DNA of 64,000 nt from an uncultured Chloroflexales bacterium (GCA_937918935.1 CAKZSI010000019.1:1-64000); one strand, 5' to 3'; shown: positions 40,999 through 51,126, counted from the stretch's first letter. A program made the numbers and translations. Notes: generated by a model not told the origin, from the letters alone.

Positions 40999-42243
40999 TT
41001 CGAGCAGCAAGGGAATATCGGTCGGCGCCTGGTCGCCATCGCGGAGCACGCTCAACGTGATCGTGTCGCCGACGCGGTGATCCAGGTCGAGTAAGCCGAT
41101 CAACTGATCACCATCGGCTATTGGGCGACCGTTGAGACCGAGCACGATGTCCCCGCCGACCCGCAGGGGCACGCCATTGAGCGTCACGTCCCGCGAGCCG
41201 CCCCGCAGCCCTGCCCGCGCGGCAGGGCTGTTGGCCTGCACATCGGTGATCAGTACGCCCCGCGCGACCGGCAACCCCAGCCGCTCGGCGCTCAGCGCGT
41301 CGAGCGAGAACATGCGTATGCCCATCCAGGGATGCTCGTAGCGTCCCTCGCGGATCAGCGCGGGAACCACCTTGAGCAGCGTGCTCGCGGGGACGGCGTA
41401 CCCAACCCCTTCGAACGACCCGCCGCCCTGGCTCACGGCGATGGCCGTATTGACGCCGATCACCTCACCCCGCGCGTTGAGCAGCGGCCCTCCAGAATTG
41501 CCGGGGTTGATCGCCGCGTCGGTCTGGATAATGTTCGGGATGCTGAAGCTCCCGAAGGTCCGGGTTGGGCCGCGCAGGGTGCGCCCCAGGCCGCTGACGA
41601 CGCCGACGGTCAGAGTATTTTGCTCGCCGAAGGGGCTGCCGATCGCCACCGCCGTTTGTCCCACCTCAACCTCGCGCGAATCGCCGATCGGCAACGGCGC
41701 GACGCCCGGGGGCAGGGCGCGCACCCTGAGGACAGCCAGGTCGCTATCCGGGTCGCTGCCCACCAGATCCGCCAGCGCCGTCGTACCGTCGTGCCAGCGC
41801 ACCTGGAAGCGCTCGGCGCCATTGACCACGTGGTGATTGGTTACGATGTGGCCCTGGTCATCGTACAGAAAGCCTGATCCCTGCCCGCGCGAGCGTTCGG
41901 GCAGCCCCGGCACTGCCGGGTGGTTCTCTGGAAGCGGGACGCCGAACACGTCAATGCTCACCACGGCGGGGTTGGCGCGGCGGTACAACTCGACCAGCAG
42001 CCGTTCCTGGTCGGCCAGGGCCGCACTGACTGCCGGCTCCAGGGTTGGCTGTGGCGGGATGGTGGGTAAAGGCGGGTTGGTCGGGCGTGGAGCGGTGACA
42101 GGCGCCGCGGCCTCGGGCGTGGCCACGGACGGGGGCGGCACGCTCTGTGCCGTGGGTTCGGCCTGCCGCCCCAGAGGCAACGGGGGCATACTACAGGCCG
42201 CAAGCGCCAGCCCGAGCAGCAGTGGAAGAAGGAACTTGAGCAT
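40987..42243 (-). CDS. HtrA/DegP-like serine protease, predicted lipoprotein
   Basis: The 418-residue protein has a lipobox (LALAACS, Cys17), a Pro-rich linker, and a trypsin-like domain with the triad His in IVTNHHVVNG, Asp in DSDLAVLRV and Ser in NPGNSGGPLLN. A C-terminal PDZ domain (GVLITDVQANSPAARAGLRGG) follows. It is an envelope quality-control protease. Its final codons form part of the terminator hairpin. Confidence 0.94.
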   Translation of the reverse strand: MLKFLLPLLLGLALAACSMPPLPLGRQAEPTAQSVPPPSVATPEAAAPVTAPRPTNPPLPTIPPQPTLEPAVSAALADQERLLVELYRRANPAVVSIDVFGVPLPENHPAVPGLPERSRGQGSGFLYDDQGHIVTNHHVVNGAERFQVRWHDGTTALADLVGSDPDSDLAVLRVRALPPGVAPLPIGDSREVEVGQTAVAIGSPFGEQNTLTVGVVSGLGRTLRGPTRTFGSFSIPNIIQTDAAINPGNSGGPLLNARGEVIGVNTAIAVSQGGGSFEGVGYAVPASTLLKVVPALIREGRYEHPWMGIRMFSLDALSAERLGLPVARGVLITDVQANSPAARAGLRGGSRDVTLNGVPLRVGGDIVLGLNGRPIADGDQLIGLLDLDHRVGDTITLSVLRDGDQAPTDIPLLLEARP

Positions 42244-42324
42244 AAGGAAGATATTCCAGCCGTCCGAACCTGATGTAGAAACCAGGCTTCACGGGAGGGT
42301 GTGGGAGGGCACGGCTCTCCCACT
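42244..42324. repeat. Family A and B repeats upstream of htrA-like gene
   Basis: A degenerate family A piece (GAAACCAGGCTTC, about 42277-42289) and a family B palindrome (GTGGGAGGGCACGGCTCTCCCAC, about 42301-42323) fill the 81-bp gap. Confidence 0.6.
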
Positions 42325-42900
42325 TTATCGTGTCATGGCAGCACCGGGGACGGAGGACCCGCGACCAGCGGCGGGCCAGAGCCCCGGCCAGATCGAGCAG
42401 AAGAACAACCCGGCGAAGAAGCCCGCCTGTGCACCGTTGAGCAGCAGCAGCCAGAGAGGGGCGTACCAGGCGCCGTGGTAATGGCCGACGATTTCCAGCG
42501 GCCAGAGCAGGAACGGCGTGGCGCAGAGCGCCAGCCGCGCCCACCAGGGCATGGCGCGGAAGCTGTCGAGCAGCCGTGTTGCGCCCGGAAGCCGCTCCGC
42601 GTGCCGTCCGTCCACCACTACCCTTGCTGCCCAGAGACCGATCGTTGCGCCCCAGCAGCGCGCGCACACGGCCATGGGCAGCCCAAAGAGCAGATAGGAG
42701 CGTTCCGGCGTCGGGCAAACGAAGGTGGCGAGCACATCGCGAGCCAGTTGACCGCTCTCTGCCACCAGCGGCAGGCCCGAGGCGCGGAAGAGCGGCGAAA
42801 TAATCGGCCCCAGAAACAGGATCCAGAGTATGGCATCGAAGGCCCATACGGGCCAGCGGCGGGGCGCGGGTGAGCGGTGCTGAAGCACGCTAGTGGTCAT
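42325..42900 (-). CDS. DUF2085 family membrane protein
   Basis: The 191-residue protein has about four TM helices and the DUF2085 signature FVCPTPERSYLLFGLPMAVC followed by ARCWGATIGLW, with conserved Cys and Arg. Its function is unknown. It lies 81 bp upstream of the HtrA-like gene in the same direction and downstream of crtB. Confidence 0.88.
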   Translation of the reverse strand: MTTSVLQHRSPAPRRWPVWAFDAILWILFLGPIISPLFRASGLPLVAESGQLARDVLATFVCPTPERSYLLFGLPMAVCARCWGATIGLWAARVVVDGRHAERLPGATRLLDSFRAMPWWARLALCATPFLLWPLEIVGHYHGAWYAPLWLLLLNGAQAGFFAGLFFCSIWPGLWPAAGRGSSVPGAAMTR

Positions 42901-42965
42901 AGTCGTTTAAAAAGTGGACCCGAATGGAAGGGATAGGGAGGGCGCAGCCCTCCCAGGCTCTCTTC

Positions 42966-43961
42966 TTACTTAAGGCAACGCACATCCCACCAGATACGGG
43001 GCAGGCGGACCACCTTCTCGTGCAGCTTGAGGTGTGCCCGGTGGGTATAGGCATCGTAGTCGTTGGCTTCGAGCTTGTCAAGGATGCCGCAGTAGATCCG
43101 CGCGGCAGCGCCGATCGCCAGGCGGCTCTGGGGAGGGAGCAGGACGATACCCGGCCAGCTCTCGGCGTAGAGGCGTCGTGTGCGTTCGACTTCAAAGCGC
43201 ATCAGCGCGCGAAAACGCTCATCGTACACCCCGGCCAGAATGTCTTCGGCGGTCAGCCCGAAGCGCATCAGATCCGTCTCGGGGAGATAGACGCGTCCGC
43301 GACGGGCATCTTCGCCCACATCGCGCAAAATGTTCGTGAGTTGCAGCGCCACGCCCAGTTTGATCGCGTAGGGTTCGGCGCCGGGCACATAACCCGTTAT
43401 GCCCATCACCAGCAGGCCCACAACCGAGGCGACGCGGTAGCAGTACAGCCAGAGATCGGCGAAGTCCGCGTAGTGCGAAATGGTCAGATCCATCGCTACG
43501 CCGGCGAGCAGTTCATCAACCAGGGCCGCCGAGAGATTGTAGCGCGTGCGGGTGTCGTGCCAGGCCACCAGTACCGGGTCGTGGAGGGCGGGACGGGGCG
43601 CGCGCGCCTGTTGCACCCAGGCAGCCAGGGCGCGGGCCGGGTCATCAACAGCCATATCCACCGTGTCGTCGGTAGCCCGGCAGAAGGCATACAGGGCGCG
43701 CACGGCACGTCGGACATCCGGCGAGAGGAACTGTGAGCTGAAGTAGAAACTCTTGGAGTGGCGGCGAATGATGCGTTCGCACTCGGCATACGCCTCGGCC
43801 AGGGAGTGCGGCGGTCGCGGCGGGCGCTCCTCGCTGCCAGCGTGAGGCGACGACTCAGTCAGATGAAAGAGCAATGCCAATTGCTCTTCGGCCGGTAGCG
43901 GCTGGGAGATTAGCTTTCCGGAGGCGCCAAGCGCCAGTGAGGAACCAGGATTCAGCGACAC
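42966..43961 (-). CDS. crtB: Phytoene/squalene synthase family enzyme, probable phytoene synthase
   Basis: The 331-residue protein has both Asp-rich motifs of head-to-head prenyl synthases: RATDDTVDM (DDTVD at 98-102) and ILRDVGEDARRGRVYLP (DVGED at 214-218). It also has HSKSFYFSSQFL and YCYRVASVVGLL. It would condense two GGPP to phytoene, the first step of carotenoid synthesis. The GTG start at 43961 has AAGGAG five bases upstream; the frame is open to 44048. The N-terminus has about 50 extra residues before the core. The carH-like regulator lies directly upstream in the same direction. Confidence 0.93.
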   Translation of the reverse strand: MSLNPGSSLALGASGKLISQPLPAEEQLALLFHLTESSPHAGSEERPPRPPHSLAEAYAECERIIRRHSKSFYFSSQFLSPDVRRAVRALYAFCRATDDTVDMAVDDPARALAAWVQQARAPRPALHDPVLVAWHDTRTRYNLSAALVDELLAGVAMDLTISHYADFADLWLYCYRVASVVGLLVMGITGYVPGAEPYAIKLGVALQLTNILRDVGEDARRGRVYLPETDLMRFGLTAEDILAGVYDERFRALMRFEVERTRRLYAESWPGIVLLPPQSRLAIGAAARIYCGILDKLEANDYDAYTHRAHLKLHEKVVRLPRIWWDVRCLK

Positions 43962-44125
43962 ACGGCTTCTCCTTTGTCTCAGCCCCCGGGCATCGACCAG
44001 GGTTCGGTATGCCAGCGCGCCAGGCTGACGACCGCTACTCTCACCCAACGCGGTTGGCCATTGCCAGGCCCGCCGCGCCGTTGAGCACTGGTCCGCGTTG
44101 TTGTGAAAGAAATCGCTTCCCTTTC

Positions 44126-44154
44126 ATAATACGTGAATTGGGAGATTGAGGCAA
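44126..44154 (-). promoter_or_regulatory. Predicted crtB promoter
   Basis: On the minus strand TTGCCT (44154-44149) and TATTAT (44131-44126) are 17 bp apart, giving a leader of about 160 nt to the GTG at 43961. Confidence 0.6.
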
Positions 44155-44605
44155 CTTTTCGCTGTGCAAGTCCCGTGCAGCAAGTTTCCAGCTTTCCAGA
44201 GCCAGAAACGTCTCCCGCTTCCCGGCGAATCCGGGCGCGATTGTCCAACAAAGTTCCTCGATGCACAAGGAACCTGTGCTTATGAAATGTAATAGTTGTG
44301 AACCTGAAAGAAAAATGGGATGGGAGACGGGACAGAGCCCGTAGGGCAGGGTTCGGGAAGGCGCAGCCCTCCCAGGCAGAAAACGTTATGCGCTCATTGT
44401 GCAGCGGAGCCGCACGGGGTCCTGGCCATAATTTCGCCGTGGGGCGTGTCTGGTACCCATGAGGGGGATGTGCGGAGGGTGCGGTCCTCCACGATCCGTA
44501 GCGTTCCGCCGCCGGTGGGGGCGCGCCCTGGCAAAGTCAGAACTGGCCTACCGCCGCGGGCGGGCGTCCCCAACGGTAACGCAGGCGTGAACGATACTCT
44601 AACGT

Positions 44606-44638
44606 CAGAACCTCACAGGTCTAACCTGTGAGGTTCTG
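44606..44638 (-). terminator. Terminator hairpin of the carH-like gene
   Basis: CAGAACCTCACAGGT (44606-44620) and its exact complement (44624-44638) form a 15-bp stem with a 3-nt loop, 5 bp beyond the stop codon. Confidence 0.75.
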
Positions 44639-44642
44639 GCAT

Positions 44643-45590
44643 CTACCGTCCGACACCGAGGATCTCGGCTACATTGTCGACGGCTTCAAGGGCGTCGTGG
44701 CCGAGGAAGGCGCCGGGCATTTTCTGTGTCAGCACCGGGTTCAGGTTGAAGGCCCGCCCGCCGTAGCCGAAGTGGGGGGTTGGCGGTGGGAGAGCAAGGA
44801 TGGCGCGACCGGTCTCCAGGAGTTGGGTAGCCGTCTCAGTGGTTGAGGCCGACATCGCTACCAGGTCAGGCTGGAGCTTGCGCACGGTTTCGAGCAGGTC
44901 ACGCAGGGGCACCTCGGGACCCAGGTAAACCACCTGCCAGCCATGGCGCACCAGGAAGACCGCGAGCATAAGCGCGCCGAGGTCGTGCTGTTCGCTGGGG
45001 GCGCAGGCCACCAGCACCAGGCCGCGTCCATCGGTAATATTGTAGGTATTGAAGAGCCCTGACAGCTTGCGCCGAATGAACTGGGTCGCGAAGTGTTCGG
45101 CCGTCACGGTGATCTTCCCGGCGTGCCACTGCTCGCCGATCTCCACCATAGCCGGCTGCACCAGTTTCAGAAAGACATCTTCCAGCGGATAGAGGGCGAA
45201 CGCCTCACCCAGGATTTGCTCGGCGCGGGTCGAGTCGTAGTCGGTAAGAGCGGCGACCAGGCGGCTGTTCAGCCGTTCCCAGGTATGGGGCTCCGTATCA
45301 ACAGCGGTATTCAGCCAGGAGAGATTTGACTCATTGCCATCGTTCATGAGGGCGATGGCCTGACTGATCGTCAGCCCCTCGGCGGTGCGGTCACGCAACC
45401 AGCGGATGGTGGCGATGTCGCGCTCGGAGTACAGGCGATGCCCGCCATCGGTGCGCTGGGGCCGCGGAATGCCGTAGCGTCGCTCCCACGCCCGAAAGGT
45501 GTCCGCAGGAACGCCGGTCTCCTGGGCGACAGCCTTGGTGTTGTAGCGCGGCTTGTCCGAGAACTGGAACAGGAAATGTTGTTGTGCCAT
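44643..45590 (-). CDS. carH: CarH/LitR-type MerR regulator with B12-binding photosensory domain
   Basis: The 315-residue protein has a MerR helix-turn-helix (YNTKAVAQETGVPADTFRAWERRYGIPRP), a helical cap and a cobalamin-binding domain. It carries the CarH signature W-x9-E-H (W155, E165, H166) and the lower-axial ligand motif E-x-H-x-x-G (E200, H202, G205). In known CarH proteins, adenosylcobalamin holds a DNA-bound tetramer in the dark and light breaks it, releasing carotenoid genes. crtB lies just downstream. The ATG at 45590 fits the domain start; an extended frame to 45713 is not protein-like. Confidence 0.93.
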   Translation of the reverse strand: MAQQHFLFQFSDKPRYNTKAVAQETGVPADTFRAWERRYGIPRPQRTDGGHRLYSERDIATIRWLRDRTAEGLTISQAIALMNDGNESNLSWLNTAVDTEPHTWERLNSRLVAALTDYDSTRAEQILGEAFALYPLEDVFLKLVQPAMVEIGEQWHAGKITVTAEHFATQFIRRKLSGLFNTYNITDGRGLVLVACAPSEQHDLGALMLAVFLVRHGWQVVYLGPEVPLRDLLETVRKLQPDLVAMSASTTETATQLLETGRAILALPPPTPHFGYGGRAFNLNPVLTQKMPGAFLGHDALEAVDNVAEILGVGR

Positions 45591-45645
45591 AGCCGAGAGC
45601 CTTTCACGCGGCGCGTTGCCTCGTGAACAGAGGCACATATTGTAG

Positions 45646-45670
45646 CACGCACATGCGAGATGTGTGCGTG
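45646..45670. promoter_or_regulatory. Operator-like dyad in the carH leader
   Basis: CACGCACA (45646-45653) and TGTGCGTG (45663-45670) form a perfect 8-bp dyad with a 9-nt spacer, between the predicted promoter and the start codon. It suits an autoregulatory CarH site. Confidence 0.6.
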
Positions 45671-45694
45671 GAGGAACCCTGATTCTGCAATTAC

Positions 45695-45723
45695 ATTGTA
45701 TCACGCTGCACAAAACCCGTCAA
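45695..45723 (-). promoter_or_regulatory. Predicted carH promoter
   Basis: On the minus strand TTGACG (45723-45718) and TACAAT (45700-45695) are 17 bp apart; the start point would be near 45688. Confidence 0.65.
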
Positions 45724-45901
45724 TGAAATGCACAGTAAACATTGGCGTTCTCGCCGACCGTGGCGCGCCATGCGTCTGGGCAGTAGCGGGGCCAGGGCAA
45801 CCTCTTCGGGGCAAGCCCCTGGCCGCGGGCGATCTGGCCGCCCCGAAGACCATCATCGCGGGTAGACCTGACGCAGGCCCGCAGGAGCGTAATACCAGGA
45901 C

Positions 45902-45929
45902 TTGCGACATCGGCAAGATCGGCTATAGT
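45902..45929 (+). promoter_or_regulatory. Promoter giving a leaderless epimerase mRNA
   Basis: TTGCGA (45902-45907) and TATAGT (45924-45929) are 16 bp apart. The expected transcription start falls on or next to the ATG at 45937. Confidence 0.5.
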
Positions 45930-45936
45930 ACAGGCT

Positions 45937-46911
45937 ATGCGCGCGCTCATTACCGGCATTAATGGCTTCGTCGGCGGGTATCTGGCCGATTACCTGATCA
46001 GCGAGGGTCGCTACGAGGTGTGGGGATTGGCCCGCGCCCCGGAGCGGGCGCCTGCGGCGCTGTCGGGGCGCATCGGGCTGGTCTACGCCAATCTCAACGA
46101 CGCGAAGGCAACTGCACAGGCTCTCCTGACGGTTCAGCCGGCGCTGATCTTTCATCTTGCCGGGCAACCCTTCGTTCCCGAGTCCTTTCGTGACCCGGCC
46201 GGCACGCTCAGCACCAACCTCCTGGGGGCGCTACACCTGTTTTTGCCCATCATCGAGCACCGTCTGCCCGTCCGGGTGCTGGTGGTGGGCACCTACGAGG
46301 AGTACGGCGCCATTACGCCTGACGATCTGCCAGTTGACGAAGACACGCCGCTGCGGCCCGCCAATCCCTACGGGGTGAGTAAGGCGGCGCAGAGCCTGCT
46401 GGCGCAGCAGTACGTCTTGAGCCACGGCCTCGACATCATCCGCGTTCGCCCTTTCACCCACATCGGCCCCCGCCAGAATGAGCGCTTTGTCACGGCCGCG
46501 TTCGCCCGGCAGATCGCCCGCATCGAGTCTGGCCTGCAGCCGCCGGTGATGCAGGTTGGCAATCTCGGCGCCCGGCGTGATTTCACCGATGTGCGCGACA
46601 TCGTGCGCGCCTATGCTCTCGCCGCCGAGCGCGGCGAACGGGGCGCCGTCTACAACGTTGGCTCAGGACGGGCGGTGATGGTTGGCGATCTGCTCGAGAT
46701 GTTGCTGCAGGCCAGCACCGCCAGTGTTGAGGTGCATGTGAACCCGGAATTGATGCGCCCGATTGACATTCCCGTGGTAGTATGTGATCCGCGACGTATC
46801 CAGGCCCGCACCGGCTGGGAGCCACGTATTCCCTTAGCGCAAACGTTGCACGATATTCTGGCTTACTGGCGTGAAACTGTACGGCGTGAACTTGCCGGAC
46901 CCGGATCGTAA
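45937..46911 (+). CDS. NAD-dependent sugar-nucleotide epimerase/dehydratase (GDP-mannose 4,6-dehydratase/reductase type)
   Basis: The 324-residue extended SDR starts MRALITGINGFVGGYLADYL (Rossmann TGxxGxxG). It has HLAGQPFVPESF and the catalytic YGVSK (in NPYGVSKAA), then RPFTHIGPRQNERFV and RDFTDVRDIVRAY. The pattern resembles GDP-mannose dehydratases or the related 4-keto reductase Rmd. The next gene is a sugar-1-phosphate nucleotidyltransferase, so together they may make an activated deoxysugar. No Shine-Dalgarno precedes the ATG, consistent with a leaderless transcript. Confidence 0.9.
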   Translation: MRALITGINGFVGGYLADYLISEGRYEVWGLARAPERAPAALSGRIGLVYANLNDAKATAQALLTVQPALIFHLAGQPFVPESFRDPAGTLSTNLLGALHLFLPIIEHRLPVRVLVVGTYEEYGAITPDDLPVDEDTPLRPANPYGVSKAAQSLLAQQYVLSHGLDIIRVRPFTHIGPRQNERFVTAAFARQIARIESGLQPPVMQVGNLGARRDFTDVRDIVRAYALAAERGERGAVYNVGSGRAVMVGDLLEMLLQASTASVEVHVNPELMRPIDIPVVVCDPRRIQARTGWEPRIPLAQTLHDILAYWRETVRRELAGPGS

Positions 46912-47027
46912 CAATACTGTCATCGCCTGCCTTCCGCCTGTTCAACTTACCGCAGGGGTTGAGGCGTAAGATCAGGCCGGTTGTGTCGCAGTATGCGTGC
47001 ACGGTTCACGCTATCGAGGTGCCATCT

Positions 47028-48140
47028 ATGAAAGCTGTGATTCTGGTTGGAGGTCTTGGAACGCGGTTGCGTCCACTGACCTGTAACACGCCGAAACCGA
47101 TGATCCCGCTGGTCAACCAACCCTTCATCGAATGGATGCTGCTGCGGCTCCGTGACCAGGGCATCACCGAGGTGATCCTGGCAGTGCAGTACCTTGCCAG
47201 TCGCTTTCGCGAGTGTCTCGGTGATGGCTCGCGCCTCGAACTGAAGCTCCACATCGTTGAAGAGACCGAACCGCTCGGTACCGCGGGGGCCGTGAAGAAT
47301 GTCGAACATCTCCTCGATGGCCCCACCTTCGTCTTTAACGGCGACGTGATGACCGATCTCGATCTCCGGGCCATGCTGGCGTTCCACCGCGAGAAGCAAA
47401 GTAAGGTGACCATCTCGCTCACGCCGGTGGAGGATCCTACCCAGTTCGGTCTTGTCGAGATGGATCGCCAGAACCGTGTCCAACGCTTCCTCGAAAAGCC
47501 CGGTCCTGAGGATATCACCACTGACCTGATCAACGCCGGCACCTACATTATTGAACCGGAAGTGTTTCGCTACGTGCCGCCGAAACAGTTCTACATGTTC
47601 GAGCGCGGCCTCTTCCCGGTCATGCTGCAAACGGGCGACCCGATGTTTGGCTTCCCGTCTCGTGCGTACTGGACCGATATCGGCAAGCCGCAAACGTACA
47701 TTGATGTTCATCACGACATTCTGATCGGCAAGGTGGCCTACAACTTCCGAGGCCGGCAGATTGCCGATCGGGTCTGGCTGGAAGGCGATGCGGAGATCCA
47801 CCCCGGCGCCCAGGTGGTTGGTCCGGTGGTGATTGGAGCCGGGACGGTGATCAAGCGCGGCGCGCGTGTCATTGGCCCGACGGTCATCGGCGCACGCTGT
47901 GTGATTGGCCCGGAGTGCAATATCGAAGGCGCCGTATTGTGGGACGATAATGTGCTCGATGAGGGCGTGGTCTTGCGCAATTGTGTGCTCGGCAACAAGA
48001 ATGTGATCGGGGAACGCTCCCACATCACTGAGGGGGCGATTGTGAGCGATGGCTGCAGTCTGGGAGCGGATAACCGCCTGGAGCGTGGCATCCGCATCTG
48101 GCCGAACACGGAACTGGGCGATCGTGCGATTTCGTTCTGA
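47028..48140 (+). CDS. Sugar-1-phosphate nucleotidyltransferase (mannose-1-phosphate guanylyltransferase-like)
   Basis: The 370-residue protein has the nucleotidyltransferase signature AVILVGGLGTRLRPLT followed by PKPMIPLVNQP, an acidic site in FVFNGDVMTDLD, and EKPGPEDITTDLINAGTYI. A C-terminal left-handed beta helix follows (hexapeptide repeats such as VIGAGTVIKRGARVIGPTVIG). It activates a hexose-1-phosphate with GTP or dTTP. The ATG at 47028 has GAGGTG upstream. It sits 116 bp after the epimerase. Confidence 0.92.
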   Translation: MKAVILVGGLGTRLRPLTCNTPKPMIPLVNQPFIEWMLLRLRDQGITEVILAVQYLASRFRECLGDGSRLELKLHIVEETEPLGTAGAVKNVEHLLDGPTFVFNGDVMTDLDLRAMLAFHREKQSKVTISLTPVEDPTQFGLVEMDRQNRVQRFLEKPGPEDITTDLINAGTYIIEPEVFRYVPPKQFYMFERGLFPVMLQTGDPMFGFPSRAYWTDIGKPQTYIDVHHDILIGKVAYNFRGRQIADRVWLEGDAEIHPGAQVVGPVVIGAGTVIKRGARVIGPTVIGARCVIGPECNIEGAVLWDDNVLDEGVVLRNCVLGNKNVIGERSHITEGAIVSDGCSLGADNRLERGIRIWPNTELGDRAISF

Positions 48141-48238
48141 GCGTGGTGCGCAACACTCCTGGGAAGGCGTAGTATTCCGTCCGAGCTTTGTTGAGGGCTT
48201 GCTTACGGGGCATTTGGGTAACTTGCCGAAGGCGTCGC

Positions 48239-48910
48239 TTACTTCTTGCCCAACGCCTGGTCAATCGTCGCTTCGCCTGGCCTGCGCTCGGGATCGTTGC
48301 GTGAAGGTGGGAGGGTGACTGCAGGCGCCACGGCCGGCTGTGGGGATGGGACGGGAGCAGGTGGCGGGGGGGCTGTCCGGCGTGTGCGCACGAAGCCGGC
48401 CACGCCCCGGATCACCACCATCGCGCCGGTGCTGACGACCAGCGCCAGCATGAACCACGGCAACCAGAGCAGCAGCACCCGCGCCATGGGGGAGGTTGCC
48501 AGCAGATCGGCCACGGCGCCACTGGCCCAGGCCGCGTCGGCGAAGCGCAGCAGGTAACTGGCGATCAGGGCGCCGTTCAGCGCCCCCAGCAGGCCCCCCA
48601 CCACCCGATCCAGCGCCTGCCGCGAACGGCTCTGCGCCGGCGCCCGGGGCAGCAGCGCGCTCCCACCGTAGCCGATAATCGCCACTGTCAACAGAAAAAC
48701 GGCCGCCACCAGCAGGAAGGTGGGCAACGCTGGCAATTCGGGTCGCAGCATCTCACGGATCCATGCTCCCAGGCGCTGGTTCCACAGGTCGATCAGCACG
48801 GCCGCAAGCAATGTTCCGGCGATCGCTACTAACCCCGCACGCACGCCGCGCGCCAATCCGATAAGGCCGAGCAAGCCAATCCCCACCGCCAGCGTGATGG
48901 TCAAGAACAT
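48239..48910 (-). CDS. CvpA family membrane protein
   Basis: The 223-residue protein has four TM helices in its first 170 residues (beginning FLTITLAVGIGLLGLIGLARG) and a DRVVGGLLGALNGALIASYLL segment typical of CvpA. A Pro/Arg-rich cytosolic tail follows. Its role in membrane homeostasis or colicin V production is known only from other bacteria. It is convergent with the nucleotidyltransferase. Confidence 0.85.
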   Translation of the reverse strand: MFLTITLAVGIGLLGLIGLARGVRAGLVAIAGTLLAAVLIDLWNQRLGAWIREMLRPELPALPTFLLVAAVFLLTVAIIGYGGSALLPRAPAQSRSRQALDRVVGGLLGALNGALIASYLLRFADAAWASGAVADLLATSPMARVLLLWLPWFMLALVVSTGAMVVIRGVAGFVRTRRTAPPPPAPVPSPQPAVAPAVTLPPSRNDPERRPGEATIDQALGKK

Positions 48911-50256
<1,346 letters not shown>

Positions 50257-50403
50257 GTGCGACTTCCCACATGGACGCGCCGTAGATACGGGCGCGGCTG
50301 CGAGGTTGCGACCTTCCAGACCTGCGCGTGTCGGGTCTGTGTTCACCTCAGCATAGTACAGAAGGGGGGCGCATGATCGCGCCCCCCTTGCTGCGTTCGA
50401 CCA

Positions 50404-50787
50404 TCAGAGGTTGGGGGCCAGCACGCGCTCTCTGCGCCTAACCGCATGCACCAGGGTCAGTCCCTCCTGGAGCAACTGAACCTCTGCGGCGCAGTGCGGG
50501 CAGATCGCCAGATGGTGTGACACAACAGCAGCGTCGTGCGGGTCCAACAATCCCTGACAATAGTCCACCAATGTGTCGGTTGGCGGGCAGTGGAGCCGAT
50601 AGAGCCGGCGCAACAGGAACGCCTGGAGCGCGCGCACGTGCATCACTCGTGCCATACAGACCGGACACCCTTGCAGGTGTGCGAGTGTCGCCTCGTCTGC
50701 CTCGCCATCGGCCGCCGCGATTAACACATTGCTGCTGAGAGGCGGTAGGCAGGCGCACCGTTGTTCCCACTCCTCGTTATTGACCAT
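50404..50787 (-). CDS. Zinc-finger anti-sigma-like protein with two HC2-type sites
   Basis: The 127-residue soluble protein has two His-Cys-Cys zinc motifs, HLQGCPVC (about 37-44) and HHLAICPHC (about 91-99), as in the ZAS anti-sigma fold, and no TM helix. It lies downstream of the sigma-like gene at 51127-51915 in the same direction, so it is a probable partner. The 340-bp gap between them contains a hairpin and its own promoter-like dyad. Confidence 0.75.
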   Translation of the reverse strand: MVNNEEWEQRCACLPPLSSNVLIAAADGEADEATLAHLQGCPVCMARVMHVRALQAFLLRRLYRLHCPPTDTLVDYCQGLLDPHDAAVVSHHLAICPHCAAEVQLLQEGLTLVHAVRRRERVLAPNL

Positions 50788-50834
50788 ACACCGCGCTCCT
50801 GAGTCGACAGTCGGCTACCAACTCCGTCTGTACT

Positions 50835-50855
50835 GTATGAAACGCAGTTTCATAC
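50835..50855. promoter_or_regulatory. Perfect 9-bp dyad upstream of the zinc-finger gene
   Basis: GTATGAAAC (50835-50843) and GTTTCATAC (50847-50855) flank GCA. It lies between an AT-rich promoter zone and the start codon at 50787 and looks like an operator. Confidence 0.55.
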
Positions 50856-51049
50856 GATTTTTACACAATTTTATCATTTGTAGTATAGCGCATCTTTGTC
50901 CGACCACGGTATGACAGTGGGAAGTTCGTGGGAGGGTGGCGCCCCTCAGGTCTGCACTGACGCCGATGAGACCCGTCAGGTGCGTGCAGAGGGGTGCGTT
51001 CGGGAAAGGGCAGAGGTCGTTCCGCAGGGTGGGGCGCGCGCCATGATGC

Positions 51050-51086
51050 TGGGCCGAAGCATTGGCGCAGCCAATGCTTCGGCCCA
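51050..51086 (-). terminator. Family C hairpin, probable terminator of sigma-like gene
   Basis: A perfect 17-bp stem (arm containing GGGCCGAAGCATTGGC) with loop GCA lies about 40 bp after the stop at 51127. The same palindrome recurs at 49052 and partly at 28660. Confidence 0.7.
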
Positions 51087-51126
51087 ACGAGTAAAGCCGA
51101 CCCATTACAGGTGCTCCAACGGAGCA

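Larger units (their letters stand above)
43962..44642. other. 681-bp region between crtB and carH-like gene
   Basis: No gene is supported. It contains the crtB promoter (44126-44154), a family B palindrome (GGAAGGCGCAGCCCTCCC near 44357-44374), a GC-rich stretch with short dyads (44390-44530) and the carH terminator (44606-44638). Confidence 0.6.
50788..51126. other. 339-bp gap between sigma-like and zinc-finger genes
   Basis: It holds the sigma gene's terminator hairpin (51050-51086), a family B-like palindrome (about 50925-50948), an AT-rich promoter zone (50850-50895, TATACT on the minus strand near 50881-50886) and an operator-like dyad (50835-50855). No gene is seen. Confidence 0.55.
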
